Shown here one piece after another: positions 1-8,275 of a DNA stretch of 64,000 nt. Position 1 is the first letter of the stretch. Every line of letters starts with the position of its first letter. The position numbers and the translations under genes were made by a program. The stretch comes from Limimaricola hongkongensis DSM 17492 (GTDB lineage Bacteria > Pseudomonadota > Alphaproteobacteria > Rhodobacterales > Rhodobacteraceae). Location of the stretch: positions 16,149 to 80,148 of the forward strand of contig NZ_KK088649.1 in assembly GCF_000600975.2 (NCBI RefSeq). Direction: 5' to 3'. Below the pieces are notes generated by a model that saw only the letters and a list, made by a program, of their open reading frames with translations, ran no database searches and was not told the origin of the DNA.

Positions 1-270
1 CCCGCCCAGCGTGATCGCCACCGCGACGCCGGCGATGTTGCCGCCGCCGACCCGGCCACCGATCGAGACCAGCAGCGCCTCGCGCGAGGAGACGCCGCCA
101 TCGCGGTCGCCGCCATCCGACAGCACGCCCCACATGCGCCCGAAGAAGCGCAGCTGCACGAAGCCCGAGATCAGGGTGAAGGCCCCGCCGAGAACGACGA
201 GGAACGGGATCAGCGCCCAGCCCCACGTGGCATCCCCGATCCAGCCGAAGATCGTCTGCAATTGTGTCAT
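1..270 (-). CDS. Alanine/glycine:cation symporter (AGCS family), N-terminal part
   Basis: The first 90 codons are visible and the rest lies outside the window. The protein begins MTQLQTIFGWIGDATWGWAL, continues into a hydrophobic helix (about residues 17-38), and reaches the sequence GGRVGGGNIAGVAVAITLGG. This resembles the family signature around GNIAGVA found in sodium:alanine symporters of the AlsT/AGCS type, inner-membrane proteins that import alanine or glycine with a cation. The ATG at 268-270 is the only start that places the short N-terminal tail before the first helix. The family is clear, but the exact substrate cannot be told from this fragment. Confidence 0.85.
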   Translation of the reverse strand, partial: MTQLQTIFGWIGDATWGWALIPFLVVLGGAFTLISGFVQLRFFGRMWGVLSDGGDRDGGVSSREALLVSIGGRVGGGNIAGVAVAITLGG

Positions 271-419
271 GCGGTCCTGTCCTCCCTGTCGCGCGCACCT
301 GCTACGGTGCGGCTCTGTCGCGCGTTTGCGCAAGGGGTGCAACGCATTGTTGCCGGACGCAGGGTCAAACAAGCACCAGCTCCACCGGGCCGACACAGAA
401 CCCGGGCCCCGGCACGATT

Positions 420-641
420 TCAAAGCCGATGCCCACCGGGCCGGGCTTTTCGCGCCGCAGCCGCCCCGGCAGGAGCCCCCGTCATCAGCATCGCGATGAG
501 CGCGGTGGCGCGGTCGGCGGCGGTCATGGCGCCCCAGGTCGAGCCGTCGTCGAAGACATCCGCCGCCGACGGGACCATCCCCTCGAAGGCGTTGCCGCCG
601 ATCACGTCGCCCACCGCGGGGCTGACCGCGCCGATCCGCAC
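420..641 (-). CDS. Possible small hypothetical protein (weak)
   Basis: The stretch 271-733, between the symporter start and the coiled-coil gene, holds no well-supported gene. The best candidate is this frame. It is open from a stop at 714-716 down to the stop at 420-422 and could start at GTG 639-641 (73 aa). In-frame sequence just upstream encodes a hydrophobic alanine/leucine-rich segment that would make a signal anchor, but only CTG is available as a start there. Residues about 14-56 look protein-like, while the Ala/Arg-rich tail looks like GC-rich noise. No family is recognised. It may be a real small envelope protein with an unusual start, a decayed gene, or chance. Confidence 0.2.
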   Translation of the reverse strand: MRIGAVSPAVGDVIGGNAFEGMVPSAADVFDDGSTWGAMTAADRATALIAMLMTGAPAGAAAARKARPGGHRL

Positions 642-733
642 CGCCGCGATGGCCGCCGCCGCCAGTGCAAGGACAGCGCCGACCGCCCGGAGCGAAAGAC
701 CCGCGAGAGCCAGTCAGCGCCCTGCGGTCGCGA

Positions 734-2341
734 TCAGCGGGTCGCCACGAACTCGCGGCCCTCGAACAGCGCGCAGGAGCCGTCGCTGTCGCCCAGGGCG
801 ATGCCGTTTTCGCCCTGGGACATCTCGCAGCGCATCGGGAAGACCGCCGACCCGGTATCGCCCTGAACCTCGTCGAGCGTCAGGATGCCGTCTTCGGCCA
901 CATAGCGGCCATTGACCCGACCGAACTGGTCGCTGCCCGCCATGGTGAAGCGCCCGTCATCGGAGAATTTCACCGCGATCGGGCCCAGCGTGTAAAGCCC
1001 GGGCTCCAGCGCGGCGATGGCCGTCCTGTCGCCGGTGGCATCGCTGTCGGCGGGCGCCGCGGCGGGACCGGCCGGGGCGGTGTCCGCCGCGGCGACCGCT
1101 TCGGCCTCCTGCGGCGCCGGGGCCTGCGCGTTACCGGCCTCCGGCGCGGCGACGGCCTCGTCTTGCGGCAGGTCGGTCACCTGCGGACGCGCGGCGTCCT
1201 GCGCCGCTTCCGGCGCAGCCCCGGCGGTGTCCGCCTGCGGCAGGTCGGTCACCTGCGGGCGCGTGGCGGCCTGCGCCGTCTCCGTCTCCGGCGCGTCCTC
1301 GGGCAGCTCCGTCACCTGCGGGCGCGCGTCTTCGGCTTCGGCCTGCTGCGGCGCGCCGGAAGTGGCCTGCGCGTCCTGCGCCTCGGGCAGATCGGTGATC
1401 TTCGGCTCGGGCGCGTCCTGCGTGGCGGTTTCGCCCTGCGCGGCGGCGGCTTGCGTTCCGGCCTCGACCTCGGCCCCTGCCCCGGCGATGCGGCGCTCGA
1501 CCTGCGCCAGATCCTCGGCCCGGCGCGCGAGGTTCTGCGCCAGCTGCGCGACCTCTTCCTGCAGCACCTGCCGCTGCTCGCGGGCCGAGCTCACCTCCTG
1601 CGACAGCGCCGCGCGCTCATCGCTCAGCCCGGTCACCTCGGCCTCCAGACCGTCGCGCCGCTCGGTCAATTCGGCCACGCGGGCCTCCGTCTCGGCCAGC
1701 TCGGCCTTCAGCGCATCGCTTTCGCCGCGCAGCTCGCCCAGCTCGGTCTCGGCCTGCGCCACCTGCTCGGTCAGCTCGGCGGCCTCGCTGCTCAGCGTCG
1801 CGATCAGCTGGCGCAGCTCGGCCTCCTCGGCGCGGGCCTGTTCAAGACGCTGCGTGACATCGGCCAATTCGGCGGTGGCCGTCTCGGCACGGGCGCGCGC
1901 CTCCTCGCGGCGGGTCTCGAAGCTGCCCAGCTCGCTGCGCAGCGGCGCAAGCTGCTCTTCGAGCGATTGCGTCTCGGCCTGCGCGGCGTCGAGATCGGCC
2001 TCGGCCGTCTCGATCCGGCCGGACAGCTCCTGCAGGCGCTCTTCGGCGGGAATGATCTCCGCCTCGATGGTGGCGCGGCGGTTCTCGAGCTCCTGCTCCT
2101 CGACCCGGAGCCCTTCGAGCTCGGCGCGCAGCGCCTCGATGCTGCCCATGGTCTCGGTCTGGACCGCCACCTGGTCCTCGACCTCGACGATCCGGGCCTG
2201 CGCCTCTTCGAGATCGCCGCCGATCGAGGCGCGCGCGATGAGCAGCCACAGCACGAGCAGCCAGCCGATCACGGCGGCCACCACCGCGATCCAGAACCGG
2301 GATGAATTGGGCCGCTTGGCGGGCTCGGCAGTATCGGTCAT
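734..2341 (-). CDS. Membrane-anchored long coiled-coil protein with repeated linear motifs
   Basis: A 535-aa protein with a short cytoplasmic tail, one transmembrane helix (about 16-36), then a long Glu/Ala/Arg heptad-rich coiled coil (about 42-285). A low-complexity Ala/Gln/Pro region follows, and the protein ends in a compact domain (about 440-535) with two cysteines, Cys505 and Cys523. The linker carries four copies of one motif, [R/P]P[K/Q][I/V]T[D/E]LP, near residues 313, 340, 361 and 385. ATG 2339-2341 is chosen because GGGGAG lies about 10 bp upstream and the helix follows at once; the frame extends further upstream but looks non-coding. The topology suggests a periplasmic scaffold or envelope tether. 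I do not recognise the family and assign no function. Confidence 0.8.
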   Translation of the reverse strand: MTDTAEPAKRPNSSRFWIAVVAAVIGWLLVLWLLIARASIGGDLEEAQARIVEVEDQVAVQTETMGSIEALRAELEGLRVEEQELENRRATIEAEIIPAEERLQELSGRIETAEADLDAAQAETQSLEEQLAPLRSELGSFETRREEARARAETATAELADVTQRLEQARAEEAELRQLIATLSSEAAELTEQVAQAETELGELRGESDALKAELAETEARVAELTERRDGLEAEVTGLSDERAALSQEVSSAREQRQVLQEEVAQLAQNLARRAEDLAQVERRIAGAGAEVEAGTQAAAAQGETATQDAPEPKITDLPEAQDAQATSGAPQQAEAEDARPQVTELPEDAPETETAQAATRPQVTDLPQADTAGAAPEAAQDAARPQVTDLPQDEAVAAPEAGNAQAPAPQEAEAVAAADTAPAGPAAAPADSDATGDRTAIAALEPGLYTLGPIAVKFSDDGRFTMAGSDQFGRVNGRYVAEDGILTLDEVQGDTGSAVFPMRCEMSQGENGIALGDSDGSCALFEGREFVATR

Positions 2342-2599
2342 GTCGTGCAATCTCCCCTCGTGGCGCGTCCTGCGCACCGCATTCTTGTCTTCAAGAGGCA
2401 ACCGGGGCAAGCGCGGCGGGGTTCCGGTCGGCGCCGAAAAACCTCGTCCGGCCATGGCCCCCTCCCCCCGCCACAACACCATGCGGCGGGATGCTCCGAG
2501 GCGCGCGGCCCATGGCGGGGCATGGCTGGGCATGGGCCGGGGAACGAAGCCCGCGCCGGTTTCGTTGCGCTGACGACCCAGGCGGAAAGGATCCCTCCC

Positions 2600-3274
2600 A
2601 TGAGTCTCAAACGCATTCTCGGCGTCATGCTGGCCTCGCGCATGGGCGGCCGGGGCCGCCGTCGCGGCGGGCTTGGCAACGCGGCGCTTCTCGGCGGGCG
2701 CGGCCTGCGCGGAAAGGCCGGCGTCGCGGCGCTGGGCTACATGGCCTACCAGGCCTATCGCGACCACCAGTCGCGCCAGCGCGCCAGCGGCTCCACCGCG
2801 CAGGCCGCCAGCACCAGCAGCAGCTCCGGGCTGAGCGGCATCTTCGACCAGATCGCGGGGGCGCTGGGCGGCGACGCGCCCGCCTCGGATCCCCCCGATC
2901 CGCGTCACGCGCAGGCCGCCGAGGCCATGAGCGACGATCGCGCGCTCCTGCTGATCCGCGGCATGATCGCCGCCGCCCATGCCGACGGCACCCTGTCCGA
3001 CGATGAACGGCATCGGATCTCGGGCCAGCTCGACGAAGCCGAGGCCACCGCCGACGAGCGGCGGCTGATCGCGACCGAGATCGAGCATCCCAAGCCGCTC
3101 GACACGTTGCTGGCGCGGATCGACGACCACGACATGGCGGTCGAGTTCTACCTCGCGTCCCGCGCGGCGGTGGATTCGGAGACCGAGGCCAACCGCGCCT
3201 ATCTCACGCTGCTGCGCCAACGGCTCGGCATCACCGAAGACGAGGCGCGCGAGGCCGAGGAGCTGGCGCCCTGA
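2600..3274 (+). CDS. DUF533 / TerB-like domain protein
   Basis: A 224-aa protein. It has a basic, glycine-rich N-terminus (about 1-40), a hydrophobic stretch GVAALGYMAYQAY (about 41-53), a Ser/Ala linker, and a helical acidic C-terminal domain (about 100-220). That domain contains MIAAAHADGTLSDDERHRI, the pattern typical of the DUF533/TerB-like fold. Homologs such as YebE are inner-membrane-associated proteins of unknown biochemical role. The ATG at 2600 follows AAAGGATCCCTCCC. It is transcribed divergently from the coiled-coil gene across 258 bp and ends just before a strong terminator. Confidence 0.85.
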   Translation: MSLKRILGVMLASRMGGRGRRRGGLGNAALLGGRGLRGKAGVAALGYMAYQAYRDHQSRQRASGSTAQAASTSSSSGLSGIFDQIAGALGGDAPASDPPDPRHAQAAEAMSDDRALLLIRGMIAAAHADGTLSDDERHRISGQLDEAEATADERRLIATEIEHPKPLDTLLARIDDHDMAVEFYLASRAAVDSETEANRAYLTLLRQRLGITEDEAREAEELAP

Positions 3275-3302
3275 TATCGGTGCACCGCTGCGCCAAATGC
3301 AG

Positions 3303-3336
3303 AAAGGGCCGCTCCGGGCATGGAGCGGCCCTTTTT
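3303..3336. terminator. Bidirectional rho-independent terminator
   Basis: Stem AAAGGGCCGCTCC (3303-3315) pairs with GGAGCGGCCCTTT (3322-3334) around a 6-nt loop, followed by T's on the plus strand. It lies between the convergent DUF533 and DUF2934 genes and can serve both. Confidence 0.85.
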
Positions 3337-3358
3337 CGTGCCATGCGGTGCGGCGGGC

Positions 3359-3886
3359 TCAGCCCGTTTCGCTCGGCCCCTTGGCATAGTCATCGGCGGT
3401 CTTTTCCGGGCCGCTGCGCACGGCGCGGCGCGACACTTTCTTTTCGCCCGCGGCCACGGTGTTGCCGCCCTTCTTGGCGCCGGCCTTGGCGGGCGCGACC
3501 TTCTTCGCGGAGGCCGCCTTTTTCGCACGGCCCCGCTTGGGCGCAGCCCCCGGCTCGGTCGATGCCGCGGCGGATTTGCGGCGCCCGCCCGTGGCGGGGC
3601 TGGTGTCGGCGATTTCCTCGCCCGGCCCGTCCGGCATGGCTTCGCGGGCCTGCTGCTGCCCCATCTCGTCGAGCCCATCCGCGCTCAGGGGCAGGTCGTC
3701 CGAACGCCCGGCCAGACCGGCGGCGGCGGCGGTGCCGGGCGCCACGTCGGCCCCGGTCGCGTCCTCCGCATCGATCTGCGCCACGGCCTCGTGCCAGTGA
3801 TCCTGATCGCGCCCCTCCGGCGCGCCTTCGCGCTGCCACAGATCATAGGCGCTCTGCCGGATCCGTTCTTCCCTGTCATCGGCCAT
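3359..3886 (-). CDS. DUF2934 protein with Lys/Ala-rich tail
   Basis: A 175-aa protein. Residues about 5-40 (IRQSAYDLWQREGAPEGRD then HWHEA) match the short DUF2934 module common in alphaproteobacteria. The middle is acidic and low in complexity. The last 70 residues are rich in lysine, alanine and arginine (for example PKRGRAKKAASAKKVAPAK), resembling histone H1-like tails that bind DNA or RNA nonspecifically. DUF2934 itself has no established function; a nucleic-acid-associated role is inferred only from the tail. It converges on the DUF533 gene at a shared terminator. Confidence 0.8.
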   Translation of the reverse strand: MADDREERIRQSAYDLWQREGAPEGRDQDHWHEAVAQIDAEDATGADVAPGTAAAAGLAGRSDDLPLSADGLDEMGQQQAREAMPDGPGEEIADTSPATGGRRKSAAASTEPGAAPKRGRAKKAASAKKVAPAKAGAKKGGNTVAAGEKKVSRRAVRSGPEKTADDYAKGPSETG

Positions 3887-3989
3887 CGAAAGGCCCTCCC
3901 GGTTGAATCCAAATCTTGTTCAGCAGGTATCGCGCCGCGGCCCGATTTCGAGTCCCCCACCCGAAAAGATGCAGGAACCTGAAACGACA

Positions 3990-4009
3990 AAAGCCCCCGA
4001 AGGGGCTTT
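3990..4009 (-). terminator. Terminator of tRNA-Arg
   Basis: AAAGCCCC and GGGGCTTT pair around a TTCG-type loop. On the minus strand the stem is followed by TTGTCG, about 30 bp past the tRNA 3' end. Confidence 0.8.
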
Positions 4010-4038
4010 GGCGATCTTCGTGTTTTCCGGGAAGGAAG

Positions 4039-4115
4039 TGGCGGACTGGGGAGGATTCGAACCCCCGACCCCTTGATTCGTAGTCAAGTACTCTATCCAA
4101 CTGAGCTACCAGTCC
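4039..4115 (-). tRNA. tRNA-Arg(ACG)
   Basis: The 77-nt sequence folds as a cloverleaf. Acceptor GGACTGG pairs with CCAGTCC, with G73 and an encoded CCA. The D arm starts TAGCTCAGTTGG. Anticodon stem CTTGA/TCAAG encloses loop CTACGAA, so the anticodon is ACG. The T loop is TTCGAAT. A34 is expected to become inosine so that it reads CGU, CGC and CGA. The gene has its own promoter and terminator and appears to be a single-gene unit. Confidence 0.97.
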
Positions 4116-4131
4116 GCTGTAGAGTGAGGCC

Positions 4132-4160
4132 GATCTACCGTCCGGTGCCGGGACATGCAA
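4132..4160 (-). promoter_or_regulatory. Sigma70-type promoter of tRNA-Arg
   Basis: On the minus strand TTGCAT (4155-4160) and TAGATC (4132-4137) are separated by 17 bp. The -10 box ends 17 bp before the mature 5' end of the tRNA, leaving room for a short leader. Confidence 0.65.
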
Positions 4161-4222
4161 GGGCCGTTTTGCAGAAATCTCCGGCTTTCTGCACCGAACC
4201 GCCCCTGCCGTGGCGGCAAGCC

Positions 4223-5620
4223 TCAGCCGAGGAGCGGCTTGGGCGCGTTGCGCGGCAGGCAGATCGCGAATTCCGTCCCGGTCGCGTCCGTACGGGCCAG
4301 CTCCAGCCGGCCACCATGGCCGCGCACAAGCTCGGCGGCGATGGCCAGGCCGAGCCCCGAGCCGCCCTTGGCGACGCCGCCGCGAAACGCCCGGAACAGG
4401 TGTTCGCGCGCCTTGGGCGGCAGGCCCGGCCCGGTATCGGCGACGAAGATCCACCACGCATCCTCGTCCTCGCGCGCCGACACGGTGACGCGGCCGCCGC
4501 CGCCCTGCGCGAGAATCGCCTGCCGCGCGTTGCGCACGAGGTTCGACAGCACGCGGTAGAGCTGCTCGGCATCGGCGCGCAGCACCAGCCCCGGGGGCAC
4601 CTCGTCGACGAAGGCGATCTCGGCCTCCTCGCCCGCCGCCAGCCGTTCGGCCTCCAGCACCTCGGCCACCAGCGCCGGCAGCGGCAGCCGGGCGAGCTGC
4701 GGCGGCGGCTCTTCGGCGCGCCCGAAGGCCAGCGTCGATTCGCACAGGCTCACCGCGCGGCTGATCGAGCCCACCAGCTTGGGCGCCATGCGCTTGACCA
4801 GCGGGTCCTCAGAGCTTTCGAGACGATCCGCGAAAAGCTGCGCCGAGGTGAGGATGTTGCGCAGATCGTGGCTGACCTTGGCGACCCCCGATCCCAGCTG
4901 CGCGAGCCGATCCTTCTGGCGCAGCGCCGAGGTCAATTGCGTCTCCATCGCCTGCAGCGCGGTTTCGGCCTCGTGCAGCTCGCGCAGGCCCGCGCGCGGC
5001 GCGATGATCCGGCGCGCATCCTCGGGCGCGTCGGCATAGCTCTGGATCTGCGCCACCACCCGCTTGATCGGCGTCACGAGAAAGGCCTGCACCGCGGCGA
5101 ACAACAGCGCCGCCGTCACCACCGAGATCACCGCCGACAGGATCAGGATGCGCAGCCCGTAGTCGAGCATCTCGGCGCGCAGCGGCGCCTGGTCCATCGT
5201 CACCTCGATCAACAGCCCGCCCTGCTGCACCGGGTCGCCGATCACCCGGATGATCCGTTCATCCGGATCGAGCAGCGTGCCCACGGCGTCGCGGATCAGC
5301 TGCAGCGCCGAGGCGCCCCGCAGGTCATAGGTGGCATGTATCGGCTCGGGGATCGGCGAGGAGAGCGCAAGCTGGCGCACCTCGTCGCGCCGGAGCACGA
5401 CGTTGTAGACGCCCGCATTCTCCAGAAGCTCGGTTTCGAGATCGGCATCGAGCGTCTCGGAGGCCAGCAGCGCCAGAGAGGCGATCTGCGCCCGCTCCAG
5501 CCGCAATTCGAGATAATCCTCCCGGAATCGCGCCACGGACGGCACGAAGATCAGCACCTCGGCCAGCATCACGAAGACCGTGGTCAGAAGCAGGAAACGT
5601 CCGGAGAGGGTATTGAGCAT
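4223..5620 (-). CDS. Sensor histidine kinase (HisKA/HATPase)
   Basis: A 465-aa membrane histidine kinase. TM1 (about 8-28), a periplasmic sensor region (about 30-150), TM2 (about 155-178) and a HAMP-like linker are followed by a DHp helix with the phosphorylatable histidine in KVSHDLRN (His251). The ATPase domain has an N-box (SNLVRNARQAI, about 359-369), G1 DTGPGL (395-400) and G2 GGSGLGLAIA. All catalytic motifs are present. No response regulator is encoded nearby, so it is an orphan kinase here. It lies 33 bp downstream of the flavin oxidoreductase gene on the same strand, so it is probably the last gene of that operon. The signal it senses is unknown. Confidence 0.9.
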   Translation of the reverse strand: MLNTLSGRFLLLTTVFVMLAEVLIFVPSVARFREDYLELRLERAQIASLALLASETLDADLETELLENAGVYNVVLRRDEVRQLALSSPIPEPIHATYDLRGASALQLIRDAVGTLLDPDERIIRVIGDPVQQGGLLIEVTMDQAPLRAEMLDYGLRILILSAVISVVTAALLFAAVQAFLVTPIKRVVAQIQSYADAPEDARRIIAPRAGLRELHEAETALQAMETQLTSALRQKDRLAQLGSGVAKVSHDLRNILTSAQLFADRLESSEDPLVKRMAPKLVGSISRAVSLCESTLAFGRAEEPPPQLARLPLPALVAEVLEAERLAAGEEAEIAFVDEVPPGLVLRADAEQLYRVLSNLVRNARQAILAQGGGGRVTVSAREDEDAWWIFVADTGPGLPPKAREHLFRAFRGGVAKGGSGLGLAIAAELVRGHGGRLELARTDATGTEFAICLPRNAPKPLLG

Positions 5621-5653
5621 CTGGTCCCTTTTCGCCGGCGGGCCGCCGGGAGA

Positions 5654-7072
5654 TCAAGGCACCCAGCGCTGGACCGTCCGAACGGCCGTCTTCACCCACT
5701 TGTTATCAAACAGGCTGGCGCTGAAATAGTTGCCCGCCGCGCGTTTGTTGATTTCTCCGAAACTGGGATACGGGAGCACCGCCCCCGCGATCTTCGACAG
5801 CCTCAAGCCGCTCGCGATGGCGATGGCCCAGACGCCGATCAGGTCGTCGGCATTCGCGCCGTAGATCGTGGCCCCCACCGGGCGGCCCTTGACCGCCATC
5901 AGCTTGAGCATGCCCTTGGTGCGGGTTTCGGCGATGGCGCGGTCGTTCTCGTCGAACGCCGCGCGGATCACCCTGAGCGCGTCGCCATGCGCCGCGCGCG
6001 CCTGCGCCTCGGTCAGCCCGACCTGCGCGAGACCGGGATCGGTATAGGTGGCCCAGGGGATATGCGAGGTCTTCGCCTTGGACGGCAGCCCGAACAGCAT
6101 GGAGCGGATGATGACGCCCGCATGGTAGCCCGCGACATGGGTGAACATCAGCCCGCCCGCCGCGTCGCCCACCGCATAGACCCGGCGATTCGTCTCCGAG
6201 CGCAGATCCGCGCCGACGGCGATTCCCTTCCGGTCATGTTTCACGTGTGCCACGTCGAGACCGAGCCCGTCGGTCACCACCTCGCGCCCCACCGCCATGA
6301 GCATGTGCGAGCCTTCGAAGCGGCCCTTTTCCGTCTCGACGGTGATCGCGCCCTCGCGGCCCGAAACGGCGGTGACCTTGGCGTCCTCCTCGATGCGGAT
6401 GCCCTCGGCGCGCAAGCTGTCGAGCAGCTGGCCCGCCAGCTCGGGGTCGTCCTTGCCCAGCGCCTTCATGCCCTCGATCACCGTGACCTCGCAGCCAAGC
6501 CTGCGATGCGCCTGCGCCATCTCGATGCCGATCGGCCCGCCGCCGATCACCAGCAGGTGGCGGGGCTTCTCGCGCAGATCGAAGATCGTCTCGTTGGTGA
6601 AATAGGGCGTGTCCTCGATCCCGTCGATCGGCGGCACCAGCGGCCGCGACCCGGTGGCCAGCACGAAGCGGCGCGCCTTGATGGTGGTGTCGCCCGCCTG
6701 CATTTCATCCGGCGAGGTAAAGCGCGCATGCTCGCGGATCACCGTGACGCCGAACCCCTCGAACCGCTCTTGCGAATCGACCGGGGCGATGGTGGCGATG
6801 CTGCGCGCGACGTGGTCCTTCACGGCGGCGAAATCGATCTCGGGCGCGACGGGCGTGATGCCCATCTCGGCGCCCTTGGTCATCTGGTGCGCCTGCTTGG
6901 CCGCGGCGAGCAGCGCCTTGGAGGGCACGCAGCCGCTGTTGAGGCAATCGCCGCCCATCTCGCCCTTTTCGACCAGCACCACGCGCGCGCCCATCTGCGC
7001 CGCCCCCGCCGCGACCGAAAGCCCGCCCGACCCGGCGCCGATGATGCAGATGTCGCAGTCGATATGGCTCAT
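5654..7072 (-). CDS. FAD-dependent pyridine nucleotide-disulfide oxidoreductase
   Basis: A 472-aa flavoprotein of the dihydrolipoamide dehydrogenase/mercuric reductase superfamily. It has an N-terminal FAD motif (CIIGAGSGG, about 9-17), the redox disulfide GGDCLNSGCVPSKALL (Cys43 and Cys48), a second Rossmann motif (VIGGGPIGIEMA) and the FAD-binding YAVGDAAGG. The C-terminal dimer domain reads AVLPYPSFGEINKRAA, where lipoamide dehydrogenases carry a His-Pro-Thr catalytic motif; that histidine appears absent, so a true lipoamide or glutathione reductase role is unlikely. ATG 7070-7072 overlaps the stop of the upstream TVP38 gene by 4 bp, implying translational coupling. The substrate is unknown. 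Confidence 0.9.
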   Translation of the reverse strand: MSHIDCDICIIGAGSGGLSVAAGAAQMGARVVLVEKGEMGGDCLNSGCVPSKALLAAAKQAHQMTKGAEMGITPVAPEIDFAAVKDHVARSIATIAPVDSQERFEGFGVTVIREHARFTSPDEMQAGDTTIKARRFVLATGSRPLVPPIDGIEDTPYFTNETIFDLREKPRHLLVIGGGPIGIEMAQAHRRLGCEVTVIEGMKALGKDDPELAGQLLDSLRAEGIRIEEDAKVTAVSGREGAITVETEKGRFEGSHMLMAVGREVVTDGLGLDVAHVKHDRKGIAVGADLRSETNRRVYAVGDAAGGLMFTHVAGYHAGVIIRSMLFGLPSKAKTSHIPWATYTDPGLAQVGLTEAQARAAHGDALRVIRAAFDENDRAIAETRTKGMLKLMAVKGRPVGATIYGANADDLIGVWAIAIASGLRLSKIAGAVLPYPSFGEINKRAAGNYFSASLFDNKWVKTAVRTVQRWVP

Positions 7073-7815
7073 GCGAGACCTTTCCGGCCCTTCACGGCCT
7101 TGATCACGAGGGGAAGCGCCGACAGCGCGGCAAGACCGAGCAGCGGCAACAGGATGTGCGGCTCGAAGATGAGACCGAGATCGGGCGTCTCGCCCGCGGC
7201 GAACACCGCCCCCAGCCCCGCCCCCACCGAGGTGAAGACCAGCGCGCCCGGCGCGATGCCGAGGAAGGTGGTGATCGCGAAGGCCCCGAGGCCCACGCCG
7301 ACCAGCGCCGGCAGCAGGTTGGCCACGAAGAACGGCACCACCGGCAGAAGCCGCAGCAGAAACAGCATCGACCACTGGTTCTCGTGGATGCCGTCCTTGA
7401 TCTTCTTCAGCCGTCCTTCGGAGGTGTCCATGCCCCTGGACAGCCGCCGTCCCAGACCGGCCCGCGCGGCGAGAAAGATCAGGATCGCGCCGATCGTCGC
7501 CCCCGTCACGTTGAAGACCACTCCCGGAAACGTGCCGAACAGGAACCCGCCCGTCAGCGTCGCCACGGTGGCGCCGGGCAGCGAAAAGGCGACGATGACC
7601 ACATAGGCCGCGATGAATCCCGCCACGGCGAGCGCGTAATTGGCATCGCGCCACGCGATCAGCGCCTCGCGGTTGTCGCGCAGCGTCTCGAAGCTCAGCA
7701 CGTCGCGCAACAGGACGGCCCCGGCCAGCGCCACGACACCGATCACCGCAAGCGGCAGGTAGCGCGCCCAGCCGGGGCGCGAGGACGCCGACGTTTCGGT
7801 GGTTTCGCCAGTCAT
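7069..7815 (-). CDS. TVP38/TMEM64 (DedA/SNARE-associated) membrane protein
   Basis: A 248-aa integral membrane protein with about five hydrophobic segments. It carries the family core: AFSLPGATVATLTGGFLFG (about 93-111), then RLLPVVPFFVANLLPALVG, with the conserved arginine and proline-rich re-entrant segment. The family is linked to lipid scramblase or transport functions. ATG 7813-7815 is preferred because GGGAGG lies 5 bp upstream; an alternative ATG at 7846-7848 would add 11 residues but has a poor ribosome site. The 4-bp overlap with the oxidoreductase gene and the following histidine kinase suggest a three-gene operon. Confidence 0.88.
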   Translation of the reverse strand: MTGETTETSASSRPGWARYLPLAVIGVVALAGAVLLRDVLSFETLRDNREALIAWRDANYALAVAGFIAAYVVIVAFSLPGATVATLTGGFLFGTFPGVVFNVTGATIGAILIFLAARAGLGRRLSRGMDTSEGRLKKIKDGIHENQWSMLFLLRLLPVVPFFVANLLPALVGVGLGAFAITTFLGIAPGALVFTSVGAGLGAVFAAGETPDLGLIFEPHILLPLLGLAALSALPLVIKAVKGRKGLA

Positions 7816-7948
7816 GAGGGCCTCCCGGGCTGCTGTCTCGTCAGACATGCACCGACATCCGGGCCTCGCCCAGCCCCCTCGCGCCCTGTTGATCCGGGGC
7901 GCCGGACTGTAACATTTTACGTGAGGACGGGATTCCGCCCGGCTTGCG

Positions 7949-7977
7949 TTGACAGGCCGCGGATGCCTCTTTATGGC
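7949..7977 (+). promoter_or_regulatory. Promoter of rpmH-rnpA-yidD
   Basis: TTGACA (7949-7954), a 17-bp spacer and TATGGC (7972-7977) form a near-consensus sigma70-type promoter about 78 bp upstream of the rpmH start. Confidence 0.8.
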
Positions 7978-8054
7978 ACGGGCTTCGAATATGGCAGGCC
8001 CCGAATCCGGCATGGACGGCGGACGGCGCGGCCCCTTGAGACGGAGAAAGCGCA

Positions 8055-8189
8055 ATGAAACGCACGTTCCAACCCTCGAACCGTGTGCGCAAGTCGCGTC
8101 ACGGCTTCCGTGCCCGCATGGCCACCAAGGCCGGCCGGAAGATCATCAACGCCCGCCGCGCGCAGGGCCGCAAGGTCCTGAGCGCCTGA
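8055..8189 (+). CDS. rpmH: 50S ribosomal protein L34
   Basis: A 44-aa basic protein that starts [20 protein letters not shown] and ends in the conserved [18 protein letters not shown]. Length and sequence match L34, a component of the large subunit. It is preceded by GGAGAAAGCGCA and a strong promoter, and is followed by rnpA in the order found in most bacteria. Confidence 0.98.
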   Translation: MKRTFQPSNRVRKSRHGFRARMATKAGRKIINARRAQGRKVLSA

Positions 8190-8275
8190 TTTCCGATCAG
8201 GTGGCAGATCGAGAGACCCCCGTGGCCGGCAGAGATGTCGCCGCGCAGGGGTCTTTCGGCGTTGGCGTGGACAAG

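Noticed and set aside
4073..7606. 1177-codon plus-strand open frame opposite the kinase and oxidoreductase genes
   Set aside because: Same antisense effect. It also runs through the tRNA-Arg gene, and the minus-strand proteins have complete catalytic motifs.
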